DNA from: Alteromonas sp. BMJM2
GTDB taxonomy: Bacteria; Pseudomonadota; Gammaproteobacteria; Enterobacterales; Alteromonadaceae
Assembly: GCF_027257845.1 (NCBI RefSeq)
Contig: NZ_JAPVOT010000006.1
Span: 124,001 to 188,000, forward strand
Length of the DNA stretch: 64,000 nucleotides
Direction of reading: 5' to 3'
Position numbers and translations under genes: made by a program. Below the pieces are notes generated by a model that was given only the letters and a program-made list of their open reading frames with translations, made no database searches and had not been told where the DNA came from. This document shows, piece after piece, positions 26,982 through 35,708 of this stretch. The number at the start of each line of letters is the position of its first letter. Position 1 is the stretch's first letter.

Positions 26982-27970
26982 CGACCAAACGGAAGGCTAG
27001 TTTTATCACGCTGCTGCCAAAGTAGTTGAGCTTCTTCTATGGCGGTGTTTACCTCAATACTGCGTAGCAAAACGAGGTAACTTGCCAGCGAGCTAATAAT
27101 AGCCTGCTCACCGTAATCGCTTGCTGCTTTGCCATGCCATACCTCAAGCATATCGCCAACGTTCATGGTTTTATCTTTTAGTGCCCAGCGCTTGGCAATA
27201 ACAGGAAGAACATATTCATCAGTTTTGCCGCCACGGGTAACAAATAACTCAGTTTCCCGCTCGCCATTTACCTCAGGATCGCCCCCGTCACCGCGAAAAC
27301 ACAGTGCATCTATGTTGTCGTAGTTTTCGTTCACTCGGCAATGTTTATGATCGAGGTGCATATGATACACCCCTTGCACACAATACTTCGCGCCAGTGGG
27401 GTTTAGCAACCGAGCCAGCGTATTGGCACACGAGCGCAACCCAAATACCTCGCGTAGTTTAATAATATGGTCTAACGATGGCAGCAGACACGATAGGTCG
27501 AGGTAAGTCACCAAGTGTTCATCCATCTGGGATTTAGCCTGTGTCACCGTATTCACTGCTGGCAAACCTAGCGTTGGCAACACCGCGCTTGCATATAGTC
27601 GCCCTGAACCTGGCTCATGGGCGCCGTGCAACATAACACGCGTACCGTTTTTAACGAGCACTGCCACGGCGAGTAAATACCACGGAAGCTGTCGCCGCTT
27701 TCCTGCATAGCAACCAATATCTAGCACAGGGGCTAGTGTTTGCACCTCGGGCTCAATAAGCTCTCGACAAGCATCCACAAAGCCTATTACTTCTTCGGGC
27801 GTTTCTTCTCGGGTACGTAGCAACATTAAAAAGGCACCACGTTGATCGCCGGTAACCTTATTGGCAAGCACCATTTTCATGGCGTGGTATGCCTCTTCGC
27901 GCGTTAGGCTTCGACCGCCCCGCTGTCCTTTTCCAATAATTTTTATGTAGTCACTAAATGGAAGCTGCAT
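26978..27970 (-). CDS. YbiB/TrpD2-like protein (glycosyltransferase family fold)
   Basis: The 330-residue protein resembles anthranilate phosphoribosyltransferase (TrpD) homologues of the YbiB type, which bind nucleic acid and do not make tryptophan. Seen are the N-terminal helical domain (SLTREEAYHAMKMVLANKVTGDQRGAFLMLLRTREETPEE), then VLDIGCYAGKRRQLPWYLLA in place of the TrpD GTGGD loop, VMLHGAHEPGSGR and FRGDGGDPEVN. Loss of the normal phosphoribosyl site argues against TrpD activity. There are no trp genes nearby. It is convergent with, and overlaps by four bases, the HD-domain gene. The cellular role is uncertain, possibly linked to DNA repair as proposed for YbiB. Confidence 0.85.
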   Translation of the reverse strand: MQLPFSDYIKIIGKGQRGGRSLTREEAYHAMKMVLANKVTGDQRGAFLMLLRTREETPEEVIGFVDACRELIEPEVQTLAPVLDIGCYAGKRRQLPWYLLAVAVLVKNGTRVMLHGAHEPGSGRLYASAVLPTLGLPAVNTVTQAKSQMDEHLVTYLDLSCLLPSLDHIIKLREVFGLRSCANTLARLLNPTGAKYCVQGVYHMHLDHKHCRVNENYDNIDALCFRGDGGDPEVNGERETELFVTRGGKTDEYVLPVIAKRWALKDKTMNVGDMLEVWHGKAASDYGEQAIISSLASYLVLLRSIEVNTAIEEAQLLWQQRDKTSLPFGR

Positions 27971-28331
27971 GGTGTGTTAGGAACGCTTTTTATTAAGTCA
28001 TTAATTCTATTCACTCTATCATTTTTAAAAAAATAAGGGGAAATAAACCTGCGTTCAGTAATTCATTAATTTCGCCCTTTTCGTTTAGTAAGTAAAAGCC
28101 CCCCCCTAAGCGCACCTTAGAGTTTAATCTCGCTCATGTTCGCGATTATGTAGACGTTGAAATTCATACTTATATTCACACCTGCAAAAGTGCGTTTGCA
28201 TAGATACGTTTACATTGCTAACTATAAGAAGCTTGCCACGCTATTGCCTTTTACCCCCATTGTTGGATGATTCAGCGGTATAAAATTTTCCTAATCATTA
28301 CTGGTATAAAAACAAAAATAAGGAATTTGCG
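27971..28331. other. Intergenic region between divergent genes
   Basis: These 361 bp hold no gene that I can support and should contain the promoters of the YbiB-like gene (minus) and the VOC gene (plus). A TATAAA sequence about 30 bp before the VOC start is a possible -10. There is a short run of eight C residues near 28100. Confidence 0.5.
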
Positions 28332-28754
28332 ATGTCTAATTGCTTACATCTTGCTATCCCTGCAGGCGACTTAGAAAAAGCCAAGGTATTTTATTGTGAC
28401 GTATTGGGCTGTAAAACGGGTAACAGTGAGGACGGGCACTGGATTGACATTGACTTTTGGGGCAATGAACTCACTTTGCATGAAAGTAGTGAACGGTTAC
28501 CTTCAGTACGTCATGAAGTAGACATGGGTACGGTTTCAGTACCGCATTTTGGTGTTCATATGAGTGAAGATGAGTTTCAAGCGTTGAAGAAGCGTATTGA
28601 ATCGGCAGGCTTACCGTATTTAGATAAACCCTACCGCCGCTTTAAAGATACAGAGTTCGAACAAGAAACGTTTTTCATCGAAGATCCTAACGGCAATGTA
28701 CTTGAAATGAAAACAATGACTAACCCTGAAGTATTGTTTCGCACTACCAAATAA
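28332..28754 (+). CDS. VOC-family metalloenzyme (glyoxalase/dioxygenase fold)
   Basis: This 140-residue single-gene VOC protein has two beta-alpha-beta-beta-beta modules. The first contains HLAIPAGDLEKAKVFYCDVLGCKTG and the second HFGVHMSEDEFQALKKRIESAG, ending in FFIEDPNGNVLEMKTM. The possible metal ligands are the early His (CLHLAIP), the second His (PHFGVHM) and the late Glu (VLEMK). Members include glyoxalases, dioxygenases and antibiotic-resistance proteins, so the reaction cannot be named. The ATG follows ATAAGGAATTTGCG, a good ribosome site. The gene is isolated between terminators. Confidence 0.85.
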   Translation: MSNCLHLAIPAGDLEKAKVFYCDVLGCKTGNSEDGHWIDIDFWGNELTLHESSERLPSVRHEVDMGTVSVPHFGVHMSEDEFQALKKRIESAGLPYLDKPYRRFKDTEFEQETFFIEDPNGNVLEMKTMTNPEVLFRTTK

Positions 28755-28812
28755 AGCGCATGTAAGTTCGTGAACACACATCGAGCTTAGCTATGAAGAC
28801 AAACGGATAACA

Positions 28813-28843
28813 TGCCAGCGTGTTGCTCGCTGGCACGTTTATT
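28813..28843 (+). terminator. Hairpin terminator after the VOC gene
   Basis: The stem TGCCAGCG/CGCTGGCA with a 7-nt loop is followed by CGTTTATTT. Confidence 0.7.
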
Positions 28844-28887
28844 TGAGTACTTAGGTTATTGTTAACCGCAATGTATAAGAAGAAAAC

Positions 28888-29259
28888 CTAGCCGAAGAAG
28901 TTGAAGCATATCTTGTTACCGTCAAAGTCTCTTACGTAAGCCGCATAAAACTTTCCCGGTACTCGTTGTCCAGGCGCGCCATCGCATGTTGCCCCAAGAG
29001 ACAGTGCTTTTTCATGCATTTTATCTACTTTCTGCTTATTGCCTGGTGCAATTGCAAACATATTGCCGTTGCCCGGTGAAGGCTCTTTCTCATCCCACGG
29101 AATACACACGGCAATCATTGGCTCTTTCATCGATTTACCAATGTATTTAATCCGGTCCATATTCACTAACCGCTTAACGCCAAAATCTTCTAATAGTGAC
29201 TCGTAGAATGAGGCTGATTTTTCTATATCGCTCACGCCCAAGGTTACGTAATTAATCAT
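28888..29259 (-). CDS. Second VOC-family protein (lactoylglutathione lyase-like)
   Basis: This 123-residue VOC protein is unlike the neighbouring one in sequence. It begins MINYVTLGVSDIEKSASFYESLLEDFG and ends with YAAYVRDFDGNKICFNFFG, the usual close of small glyoxalase-like proteins. The final metal-binding Glu is replaced by Cys/Phe here (KICFNFF), so metal use is doubtful. ATG 29259 is taken as the start because GGGGAAAG lies at the right distance; an in-frame TTG just before it is unlikely. The function is unknown. Confidence 0.82.
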   Translation of the reverse strand: MINYVTLGVSDIEKSASFYESLLEDFGVKRLVNMDRIKYIGKSMKEPMIAVCIPWDEKEPSPGNGNMFAIAPGNKQKVDKMHEKALSLGATCDGAPGQRVPGKFYAAYVRDFDGNKICFNFFG

Positions 29260-29360
29260 CAAGCTTTCCCCAAAAAGTAGGTTAGAAGTAATTTGAAATT
29301 TACTGTGTGGTAAAACCTACGGCAGGCGATACGAAATAGCTCAGTGAGGAATATTTAATA

Positions 29361-29393
29361 AAAAACCGCACTAGTATGCACTAGTGCGGTTTT
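29361..29393. terminator. Bidirectional terminator after sulP
   Basis: The 12-bp stem AAACCGCACTAG/CTAGTGCGGTTT is flanked by A and T runs, 80 bp beyond the sulP stop codon (minus strand). Confidence 0.85.
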
Positions 29394-29473
29394 GTGTTTT
29401 TCATGTCGCTCTTAGGTCCCTGCTTGCAAACACCTTGCGCCAAGACACTAGACGACCATTTTAATAGGAAGCC

Positions 29474-31039
29474 TTAGGCAAGCTTATCGGAAGCAACGCG
29501 ATAACGAGGGTCTTCGTTAACGTTAATTTCTACAAACTTATCGGCTTTACGTAGCAAGCTGCGACACTCGTCGCTGATATGACGTATATGCAGCTTCTTG
29601 CCCTGCTCGAGGTATTTATCTGCAAGCGTATCTAGGGCATCGATACCCGACGAATCCCAAATACGAGACTCTCTAAAGTCGATAACCACATCTTCTGGAT
29701 CGTTGGCGATATCAAACAAGTCTCTAAAATGCGTTACCGAGCCAAAGAACAGCGGCCCTTCTAGCTCATATACCTTCCAGTTGTCATCGTCGATATGCGA
29801 TTTTACGGCAATATGGCGTGCGTGCTTCCAGGCGAATACAAGGGCAGATACGATAACACCAACAACAACAGCAATGGCTAGGTCGGCAATAACAGTAACG
29901 CCAGTTACCAAGAAGAGTACAAACGCATCTTCTTTGTTAACACCGCGCACAATGCGGAATGATGCCCATTCAAAGGTAGCAATAACCACCACGAACATAA
30001 CGCCAACCAGTGCTGCTAATGGAATCATTTCAATAAGTGGTGCTGCAAAAAGAATGAAGCCAAGCAGTACAAGTGCAGCAGTTATTCCAGATAAGCGACC
30101 ACGTCCACCAGAATTGATATTAATCATACTCTGACCAATCATGGCGCAACCGCCCATACCGCCAAAGAAGCCGTTAACAGTGTTAGCAACGCCTTGTCCA
30201 ACACACTCTTTATTGCCGCGACCACGGGTGTCGGTCATTTCGTCAATAAGCGATAGGGTAAGCAGCGATTCAATAAGACCAACCAAGCACAAGATAATAG
30301 ATGTTGGCAGCACAATCATTACCGTTTCCCAGGTGAAAGGCACCATTGGAATAGCAAAGGTTGGCAACTCACCCGCCAAGGTGGCGCTGTCTTTTTGATC
30401 AGCCGGTAGCAAGTCTCTTACAAAGTCGATAACCGTGCGCGCTTCTAAATCTAATCCGTGTACTAAAGCGGTAACCGTTACAATTGCTACCAACGAGGCA
30501 GGTACCGCCTTGGTAAGCTTTGGCAGTAAATAGATAATTGCCATGGTAAGGCCTACAAGACCTAGCATCCAGTACAGCATTGAACCCTGCATCCACTGCA
30601 GTTCGCCAAGTGAATTGACTATTTTAAATTGTCCTAGCTGCGCTAAGAATATAACGATAGCAAGCCCGTTAACAAAACCCAGCATAACCGGGTATGGCAC
30701 CAAACGGATAAACTTACCGAGCTTAAACACGCCGCAGAGTATTTGCAGCAGCCCCGCTAAGATGACGGCCGCAAACAGGTATTGCACCCCATGCTGCGCC
30801 ACAAGTGCCACCATCACAACGGCCATGGCCCCTGTTGCACCTGAAATCATGCCTGGGCGACCGCCAATGGCAGAAGTAATTAAGCCCATCATAAATGCAG
30901 CGTATAGACCAATCATAGGTTCTACACCTGCAACAAATGCAAAGGCTACGGCTTCAGGAACTAGCGCTAAGGCGACAGTAATTCCCGAAAGCACGTCATT
31001 TTTTACGTTGCTATCTTTACTGGTTATTAAATCGAACAT
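29474..31039 (-). CDS. SulP-family anion transporter with STAS domain
   Basis: This inner-membrane transporter of the SulP/SLC26 family carries sulfate, bicarbonate or dicarboxylates. It has 521 residues. The membrane domain starts early with [35 protein letters not shown], the family signature, and comprises 12-14 hydrophobic segments up to about residue 395. A STAS domain follows (about 410-515: [19 protein letters not shown] and [26 protein letters not shown]). The gene is single with a strong terminator after it, and a terminator-like leader lies before it. The anion carried cannot be read from sequence. Confidence 0.94.
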   Translation of the reverse strand: MFDLITSKDSNVKNDVLSGITVALALVPEAVAFAFVAGVEPMIGLYAAFMMGLITSAIGGRPGMISGATGAMAVVMVALVAQHGVQYLFAAVILAGLLQILCGVFKLGKFIRLVPYPVMLGFVNGLAIVIFLAQLGQFKIVNSLGELQWMQGSMLYWMLGLVGLTMAIIYLLPKLTKAVPASLVAIVTVTALVHGLDLEARTVIDFVRDLLPADQKDSATLAGELPTFAIPMVPFTWETVMIVLPTSIILCLVGLIESLLTLSLIDEMTDTRGRGNKECVGQGVANTVNGFFGGMGGCAMIGQSMININSGGRGRLSGITAALVLLGFILFAAPLIEMIPLAALVGVMFVVVIATFEWASFRIVRGVNKEDAFVLFLVTGVTVIADLAIAVVVGVIVSALVFAWKHARHIAVKSHIDDDNWKVYELEGPLFFGSVTHFRDLFDIANDPEDVVIDFRESRIWDSSGIDALDTLADKYLEQGKKLHIRHISDECRSLLRKADKFVEINVNEDPRYRVASDKLA

Positions 31040-31063
31040 GTTTTCTCAGAATATAAAGCGTGT

Positions 31064-31126
31064 TAAACAAAAAGCCCCATTGGCTAAAAGGGCTTACTGG
31101 AGAATTGTTGGCGATTCTATCACCAT
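31064..31126 (-). promoter_or_regulatory. sulP leader: 10-codon ORF overlapping an intrinsic terminator
   Basis: On the minus strand a mini-ORF (31126 to 31094; MVIESPTILQ) stops at TAA, and this stop overlaps the 5' arm of a stem AAGCCC/GGGCTT (31090-31095 with 31072-31077). The stem is followed by TTTTTGTTT, an intrinsic terminator, 25-30 nt before the sulP ATG. This geometry resembles transcription attenuation. The mini-ORF has no good ribosome site and no run of a single amino acid, so the mechanism is unproven; the hairpin itself is clear. Confidence 0.55.
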
Positions 31127-31139
31127 TGCAGCTTAAAAT

Positions 31140-31518
31140 CTTTTAATAGAATGTTAACCATGCAGGCGTGTTGACACGTATTGAAAGCTTATTTGCTAAT
31201 CATACAGCTAGATCAAACTTTGGACATACTGGCGATATTATTTGTTAAGGCAGTCGAAAACTCGTACAACAAAGATCAACACGCCCTAATATAAGAGCAG
31301 GCATAAAATCTGACAATCTGACAATCTGACATAAAAGCTGACACAGGCGCTATGACGTGGCATCGTATCGGGCAAAATTAGCTGCTTATCCTTAATTAAT
31401 TTCTTATCGCTCAAATCCTTTGTAGTCTGTCGGCTAATAGACTGCGCAAGAGAAATACACAGCAGCTATTGTTTAATATCAGCATCAACGTCAACAAGAA
31501 TATCAATTTGGAGTTATT
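31140..31518. other. Intergenic region between divergent sulP and small membrane gene
   Basis: This region holds no supportable gene. It contains a short tandem repeat (AATCTGAC three times, 31307-31330). Promoters for both flanking genes should be here. Confidence 0.5.
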
Positions 31519-31806
31519 GTGGTCCCGTACATCCTTACTATTTTATGTGTGCTCGTAGCAGGTGCAATTCATTGGGTTTCGCCGAAGGCGTATTGGAAAG
31601 CAACTTTTATGTCTACCGCCGTTATTCTACTTTTCTCAGTAGCAGCACTATTCATATTTAAAGCGTCGGGAATGCTTGTAAGTGAAAAAACAGGCGCTAA
31701 CGCCGACTTTTCTGGGCAGCTTTTAACAATAAATATACTAGTGGCTTTTTTCGGATTTCTGATTTCGTTGTTTGTTGGATGGTTTCTCCGCGTAGTGAGA
31801 AATTGA
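31519..31806 (+). CDS. Small integral membrane protein, unknown function
   Basis: This 95-residue protein is not recognised. It has three hydrophobic segments (about 3-18, 28-48 and 68-90) with short polar loops. The start is GTG (31519), with TTGGAG eight to ten bases upstream. Its hydrophobicity pattern and clean start argue for a real gene. It converges on the nucleotidyltransferase gene with a 9-bp gap. Confidence 0.7.
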   Translation: MVPYILTILCVLVAGAIHWVSPKAYWKATFMSTAVILLFSVAALFIFKASGMLVSEKTGANADFSGQLLTINILVAFFGFLISLFVGWFLRVVRN

Positions 31807-31815
31807 GAAGAGAAA

Positions 31816-32496
31816 TTAAGGCTTCACTGTAAGCGTTGGCCAAATCTCACACCAGCGCTTCTTTTGAATCCGCTCATTAAATACGTCTGGCCGAGGGTAC
31901 TTGGGGTTTATACTGATGGTGCCTGCAAAATTAGCCTGCAAACCAAAGGGCGCGAGTATCTCAAACGGCCTTGCTGTTTCAAACGACGAGCGTGCACTGG
32001 CACTGCTACTAGCATTAGCACTGGAGCTGCCACTAGAACTGGCACTGGTACTGCTAGATAGAGCTTCGCTGTCTGCGGTTGATAACGCTATCGCCACACA
32101 GGTTTCTTTCTCAATCCAATATGAAATAGCCTCTTCGCAGTTTTTATAAGGCGTATGTCCGTGCAGTACATGCATACGCGCCTGATTTTTTACCTGCCAC
32201 TTAACCTGCGGTAATACCTCATTTAACTGCATTTCATAAAAGGTGTCTTTCGCGCGCTGTGTGTTGTTTGCATCAAAATAGATAACATCAACGTCGTTTA
32301 ACGGCGTGGGTGTGCTCTTTTGGTGTAAAAAATCCCAAATAGCGTTACGAAGAAAGCCTGCACCTAGGTAACCTTGTGGCAACGCGAGTTGTTGAAGCGA
32401 ATGTAAGCACGACATGCGCTGATAGTCTGCCTGTATAATTTCGCAAACGCGCTGATAAAATTTAAGACGTTCGACATTGCGCAAAGTGCCTTGCAT
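31816..32496 (-). CDS. Nucleotidyltransferase family protein with Ser-rich insertion
   Basis: The 226-residue protein resembles the DUF925/NTP_transf_6 family of predicted nucleotidyltransferases. Seen are LGAGFLRNAIWDFLH (the substrate-loop GxGxxR type), PLNDVDVIYFD with the paired acidic residues expected at the metal site, and a C-terminal IRFAPFG-like IEILAPFG segment (FEILAPFGLQANFAG). Between them an insertion of about 30 residues is almost only Ser, Ala and Gly and is encoded by degenerate 6-12 bp repeats; family members normally lack this, so it is probably a flexible loop. It begins 5 bp after the PAP2 gene stop, in operon. The substrate is unknown. Confidence 0.82.
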   Translation of the reverse strand: MQGTLRNVERLKFYQRVCEIIQADYQRMSCLHSLQQLALPQGYLGAGFLRNAIWDFLHQKSTPTPLNDVDVIYFDANNTQRAKDTFYEMQLNEVLPQVKWQVKNQARMHVLHGHTPYKNCEEAISYWIEKETCVAIALSTADSEALSSSTSASSSGSSSANASSSASARSSFETARPFEILAPFGLQANFAGTISINPKYPRPDVFNERIQKKRWCEIWPTLTVKP

Positions 32497-32501
32497 TGAC
32501 C

Positions 32502-33209
32502 TTACTGACGCTTAGATTGCTGTGGCTCACTGTTGTGAATATGCAGCTTTTGCTTCCATTTAATAGTGTAAAGGCATAGCGCCACAACACTGCCACCAGC
32601 AAACCAACCTCCAATCACGTCGCTTGGCCAGTGAACCCCTAGCATCACTCGAGATAACCCTATGCAAAACACCAATAATGCTGCAGTTGAGTATATCCAT
32701 GTGCTGACCGCCCTTTGGCCAGAGAAATGGCAAATAAGATAAGCGAGGTAGAAGTACACTAATGTAGACAGGGTTGCATGAGCAGACGGGAAACTGTGGG
32801 TATACACATCCACATCGTGCTGACTAACCGGTGGACGAGGTCTCGCGATCCCCGCTTTAAGGGCAAAGGCAACAAATAACCCCAACGCTACTGCCAACAC
32901 AAAGGTATACGCCTTATTGCGCTGGTTGTGCATGGCGAGACCAACCGTAACGGTAATAGTCACAAAAAGCAGCACAATATTACTGCCAAGCGCGGTAACA
33001 TCTCTTAATGCATCTGATACCCATTTAGGCGTGGAAGCCTCCAGTTTAAGGGCTTGGAATAATGCTTCGTCTATTGGCTGCGCAACACCTAAATGCACAA
33101 ATAGCATAACCAATACAAAGCAGGTTCCAAGAAGCAGAACCTGAACTGAAGGGGTTTTAAGCATATTGATATAGTGACCAACTTCACTGTTTTGTTTCAT
33201 GACTAACAT
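32502..33209 (-). CDS. PAP2-family membrane phosphatase
   Basis: This inner-membrane phosphatase of the lipid phosphatase/undecaprenyl pyrophosphatase type has 235 residues and about six TM helices. The three PAP2 motifs are all present: KAGIARPRP (KX6RP), FPSAHATLS (PSGH-type with Ala replacing Gly) and SRVMLGVHWPSDVIGG (SRX5HX3D). It could dephosphorylate undecaprenyl pyrophosphate or phosphatidic/phosphatidylglycerol phosphates; the sequence does not decide. The start is either 33209 or an ATG nine bases downstream. It heads a two-gene operon with the nucleotidyltransferase. Confidence 0.92.
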   Translation of the reverse strand: MLVMKQNSEVGHYINMLKTPSVQVLLLGTCFVLVMLFVHLGVAQPIDEALFQALKLEASTPKWVSDALRDVTALGSNIVLLFVTITVTVGLAMHNQRNKAYTFVLAVALGLFVAFALKAGIARPRPPVSQHDVDVYTHSFPSAHATLSTLVYFYLAYLICHFSGQRAVSTWIYSTAALLVFCIGLSRVMLGVHWPSDVIGGWFAGGSVVALCLYTIKWKQKLHIHNSEPQQSKRQ

Positions 33210-33265
33210 CCATTTGTTGCATTTTATTTCACTAGCTGTGTTTTATATCACAAGGAAGTGTCGAC

Positions 33266-33598
33266 CTAGTCGTGCTTACTTCCGCCAAGGCACTTAGGTG
33301 ATGACAAAGGCTCCCCTCCCCTTTTTACCCACTCTTCAGGGGTATAAGTGTGAAGCGCCAGCGCGTGAACAGGCCCCTCTAAGGCCGGTGCTGCCAATGC
33401 GTTTATTTGTCTATGCCTGCCAATTAAACGCTGACCTTCAAAGGCTTCACTCACAACCGTTACTTTGAAATGACTTTGCGCTCCGTCGGGCACATTATGC
33501 ATAAAGCTTTCATCAACGACCTCTAAGTAGCTTGGCGCAATAGCATCCGTGATGGCTGTTTCTAGGAAATCTTTTACTTGCATATCGTCTACCTGCAT
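33266..33598 (-). CDS. bolA: BolA family protein
   Basis: BolA proteins bind glutaredoxin with a [2Fe-2S] cluster and act in stress morphology and iron handling. The core is typical: TAITDAIAPSYLEVVDESFMHNVPDGAQSHFKVTVVSEAFEGQRLIGRHRQINALAAPAL and GPVHALALHTYTPEEW. The C-terminal tail holds a Cys (SPKCLGG). Start ATG 33598 (MQVDDMQVKDF) is chosen for GAGGT ten bases upstream, giving 110 residues; ATGs at 33643 and 33583 are alternatives. The first residues and the region upstream are built of a 15-bp tandem repeat (33573-33617). It lies just behind the alkB-like gene, likely co-transcribed. Confidence 0.93.
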   Translation of the reverse strand: MQVDDMQVKDFLETAITDAIAPSYLEVVDESFMHNVPDGAQSHFKVTVVSEAFEGQRLIGRHRQINALAAPALEGPVHALALHTYTPEEWVKRGGEPLSSPKCLGGSKHD

Positions 33599-33617
33599 AT
33601 CTTTTACCTCAATCTCT
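33573..33617. repeat. 15-bp tandem repeat at the bolA start
   Basis: There are three copies of a 15-bp unit (33573-33587, 33588-33602, 33603-33617). They encode VKD-MQVDD-MQVKD and duplicate the ribosome-site-plus-ATG arrangement, giving alternative starts. Confidence 0.8.
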
Positions 33618-33651
33618 TTTATTCGCGTGACTGGCGAACCCATTGAAATTT

Positions 33652-34281
33652 TTAAGGTGAATTCGCGACTATTAATCGTCTGAAAGTGAGGTTTATTCTA
33701 CCACCTATCGGTTTAACCGTCTTCGAAATGCCGTGTAAATAATGGCTTTGTGTAGCGCCAGCCATAACCAAAAGACTGCCGTGTTCTAGCAAGTGCGTAT
33801 AGCGCGCCTTCGTCTCTTTATGCTTAAACACAAAAGGACGTGCCTCTCCCAACGTTACAGAGCCAATAACGGGGTTTGGCCCAAGCTCGGGTTCATCATC
33901 AGCGTGCAGGCTCATGCTGTCTTGACCGTGTCGGTACCAATTGGCAAGCACACTATTAAAACGGCTGCCGCATGCTGCACTACAATAATCCCGTATATCA
34001 GCTAAGGTTGATGTCCACGGGTTAGGCACCATGGTCAGCCCTGAATAGGTATAGGTGCACTGTGGGTCGCCATGCCAGCTCTGTAACCGGGGGATGGGAA
34101 TAGATTTACCAAACATGCGCAATGAGTCTTGTCTCCACGGCAGTTCGCTTTGCAGGTTATCGAAATACGTATCGGCAGTAGATTGACTGAAAAAGCGAGG
34201 ATAATACACAACATCCCCCTCAGGCAGTGGCAGGCGTTGAGGCTCTGGCTTATCAGGTTGATTAAAAAGTGAATATTGCAT
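33652..34281 (-). CDS. alkB: AlkB-like 2-oxoglutarate/Fe(II) dioxygenase (DNA repair)
   Basis: This oxidative demethylase for alkylated bases has 209 residues and is closer to the eukaryotic ALKBH2/3 subgroup than to E. coli AlkB. Seen are the nucleotide-recognition lid (RMFGKSIPIPRLQSWHGD, YTYSGLTMVPNPW), the Fe(II) triad HxD in SLHADDEPELGPNPVIGSVTLG with the distal His in SHYLHGISK, and the 2-oxoglutarate-binding RINLTFR. It is followed by bolA after a small gap. No LexA box is visible upstream. Rather clear orthology to the DNA-repair group; substrate preference is not proven. Confidence 0.93.
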   Translation of the reverse strand: MQYSLFNQPDKPEPQRLPLPEGDVVYYPRFFSQSTADTYFDNLQSELPWRQDSLRMFGKSIPIPRLQSWHGDPQCTYTYSGLTMVPNPWTSTLADIRDYCSAACGSRFNSVLANWYRHGQDSMSLHADDEPELGPNPVIGSVTLGEARPFVFKHKETKARYTHLLEHGSLLVMAGATQSHYLHGISKTVKPIGGRINLTFRRLIVANSP

Positions 34282-34476
34282 GTCTTCGCCTAGGTCGCTC
34301 TTTTATCCAGTTCTATTGAATATGATTTTTCTCTACCGCCAAGGTTATTTACGTGCATTGTACCAATCTGATCATGCTCTTTTTGCTCGCGAAATGTTAC
34401 CCTACGCCCATTGCTAACTCCAAAGCACGCCAAGGCATGACATACGTCATCGCTGTTGCCGTCAGAATTTTCGCTA

Positions 34477-35688
34477 ATGAATACAGAATTTATCTTTGCA
34501 GACCGAAACTTGTCTCTAATTCGCTATCCTGAAAAGCATCAACATGTGAGCTTACAGGCATGGGACAGCGCCGATGAGTTGCTCATCGACCATGTAGAAT
34601 CACTGCTCAACGACAATGTGGTCTCTACAGACACTGCCCAGTCTCAGCTAATGATTTTTAATGACGACTTTGGTGCATTGGGGTGCTGGTTTGAGCATTT
34701 GAATCCACTTTGGGTATCAGACTCTTACATATCTCGACGCTCTTTGCTGGAAAACTTAGGGCGTAATACAATAAGCGCAGAGGCATCGGTAACAGAAACG
34801 GCTCCCGTCAATACTATGACCAGCGTTGACAGCTTAACGTTTTCTCCGCAAGCAGCCCCGGCTATTGTGGTACTGAAGGTACCAAGAGCACTTGCGCTTT
34901 TAGAGCAGCAGCTTATTGATTTGAAACGTTATATATCTGCTGACACACAAGTGATTGCCGGCGGCAAAGCAAAAGCCATTACCAAATCGGTTCTGGCATT
35001 GTTCGAAAAGTACATTGGCCCCACCACCACCTCTCTGGCAAAGAAAAAGTCGCGACTGGTGTTTTCTCGTCCCGACCTTACCCTTCCATCATATCCTTCG
35101 CCCTACCCAACTCGATGGGAATGCAAGGGAACCACAGGCGCGAAAATGACGTTAGACAACGAAGCAAATGTGTTTTCACGTCAGTCGTTAGATATTGGTG
35201 CCCGTATTATGATGAAACACATGACGGTGAGCAGCAATGATACGGTTGTCGATGTGGGGTGTGGTAACGGCGTTTTAGGTATTAACGCGCTAACACTTGC
35301 CCCAGACTGCAAGGTCATTTTTACCGATGAGTCTTACATGGCATTGGAAAGCGCACGTTTAAACGTGTTGACTAACCACCCAGATAAAATAGACCAATGC
35401 ACCTTTATTGCTACCAACTGCTTGGAAGGCCTTCTTAACGAGCCGAACACGCCTGCGGTCACTAAGGTGTTGTGTAATCCTCCTTTTCATCAACAAAATG
35501 TGATCACCGACCACATTGCATGGCAAATGTTTACCGACTCTCGCGACTTATTAGTACGAGGCGGACATCTTGTTGTGGTGGGGAATCGTCACTTGGATTA
35601 CCACATAAAATTGAAAAAACTGTTTGGTGGTGTTGATATACTGTCAAACGATAAAAAGTTCGTTATTTTTAGCGTCGCTAAACAGTAA
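34477..35688 (+). CDS. rlmG: 23S rRNA (guanine-1835-N2) methyltransferase RlmG
   Basis: This SAM-dependent methyltransferase modifies G1835 of 23S rRNA. It is 403 residues from ATG 34477. The N-terminal domain, related to the catalytic one by duplication, has FNDDFGALGCW and GDSYIS-like SDSYISRRS, followed by KVPRALALLEQQLIDLK. The catalytic domain contains VDVGCGNGVLGINALTLAP for SAM, FTDESYMALESARLN and the NPPFHQQ motif of N2-guanine methyltransferases. Strong likeness to E. coli RlmG (LLEQQL, FEK-GPTTT, ANVFSR-LDIGAR). A 25-residue insertion near residue 95-120 makes it longer. It precedes the cyclophilin gene by 20 bp. Confidence 0.95.
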   Translation: MNTEFIFADRNLSLIRYPEKHQHVSLQAWDSADELLIDHVESLLNDNVVSTDTAQSQLMIFNDDFGALGCWFEHLNPLWVSDSYISRRSLLENLGRNTISAEASVTETAPVNTMTSVDSLTFSPQAAPAIVVLKVPRALALLEQQLIDLKRYISADTQVIAGGKAKAITKSVLALFEKYIGPTTTSLAKKKSRLVFSRPDLTLPSYPSPYPTRWECKGTTGAKMTLDNEANVFSRQSLDIGARIMMKHMTVSSNDTVVDVGCGNGVLGINALTLAPDCKVIFTDESYMALESARLNVLTNHPDKIDQCTFIATNCLEGLLNEPNTPAVTKVLCNPPFHQQNVITDHIAWQMFTDSRDLLVRGGHLVVVGNRHLDYHIKLKKLFGGVDILSNDKKFVIFSVAKQ

Positions 35689-35708
35689 GATTATTTAAAG
35701 GATTTACT

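Noticed and set aside
26978..27970. Call as TrpD
   Set aside because: The phosphoribosyl-binding loop is not conserved and no trp genes are near; YbiB-like is the better call.
34282..34340. LexA box before alkB
   Set aside because: No CTGT-N8-ACAG match.
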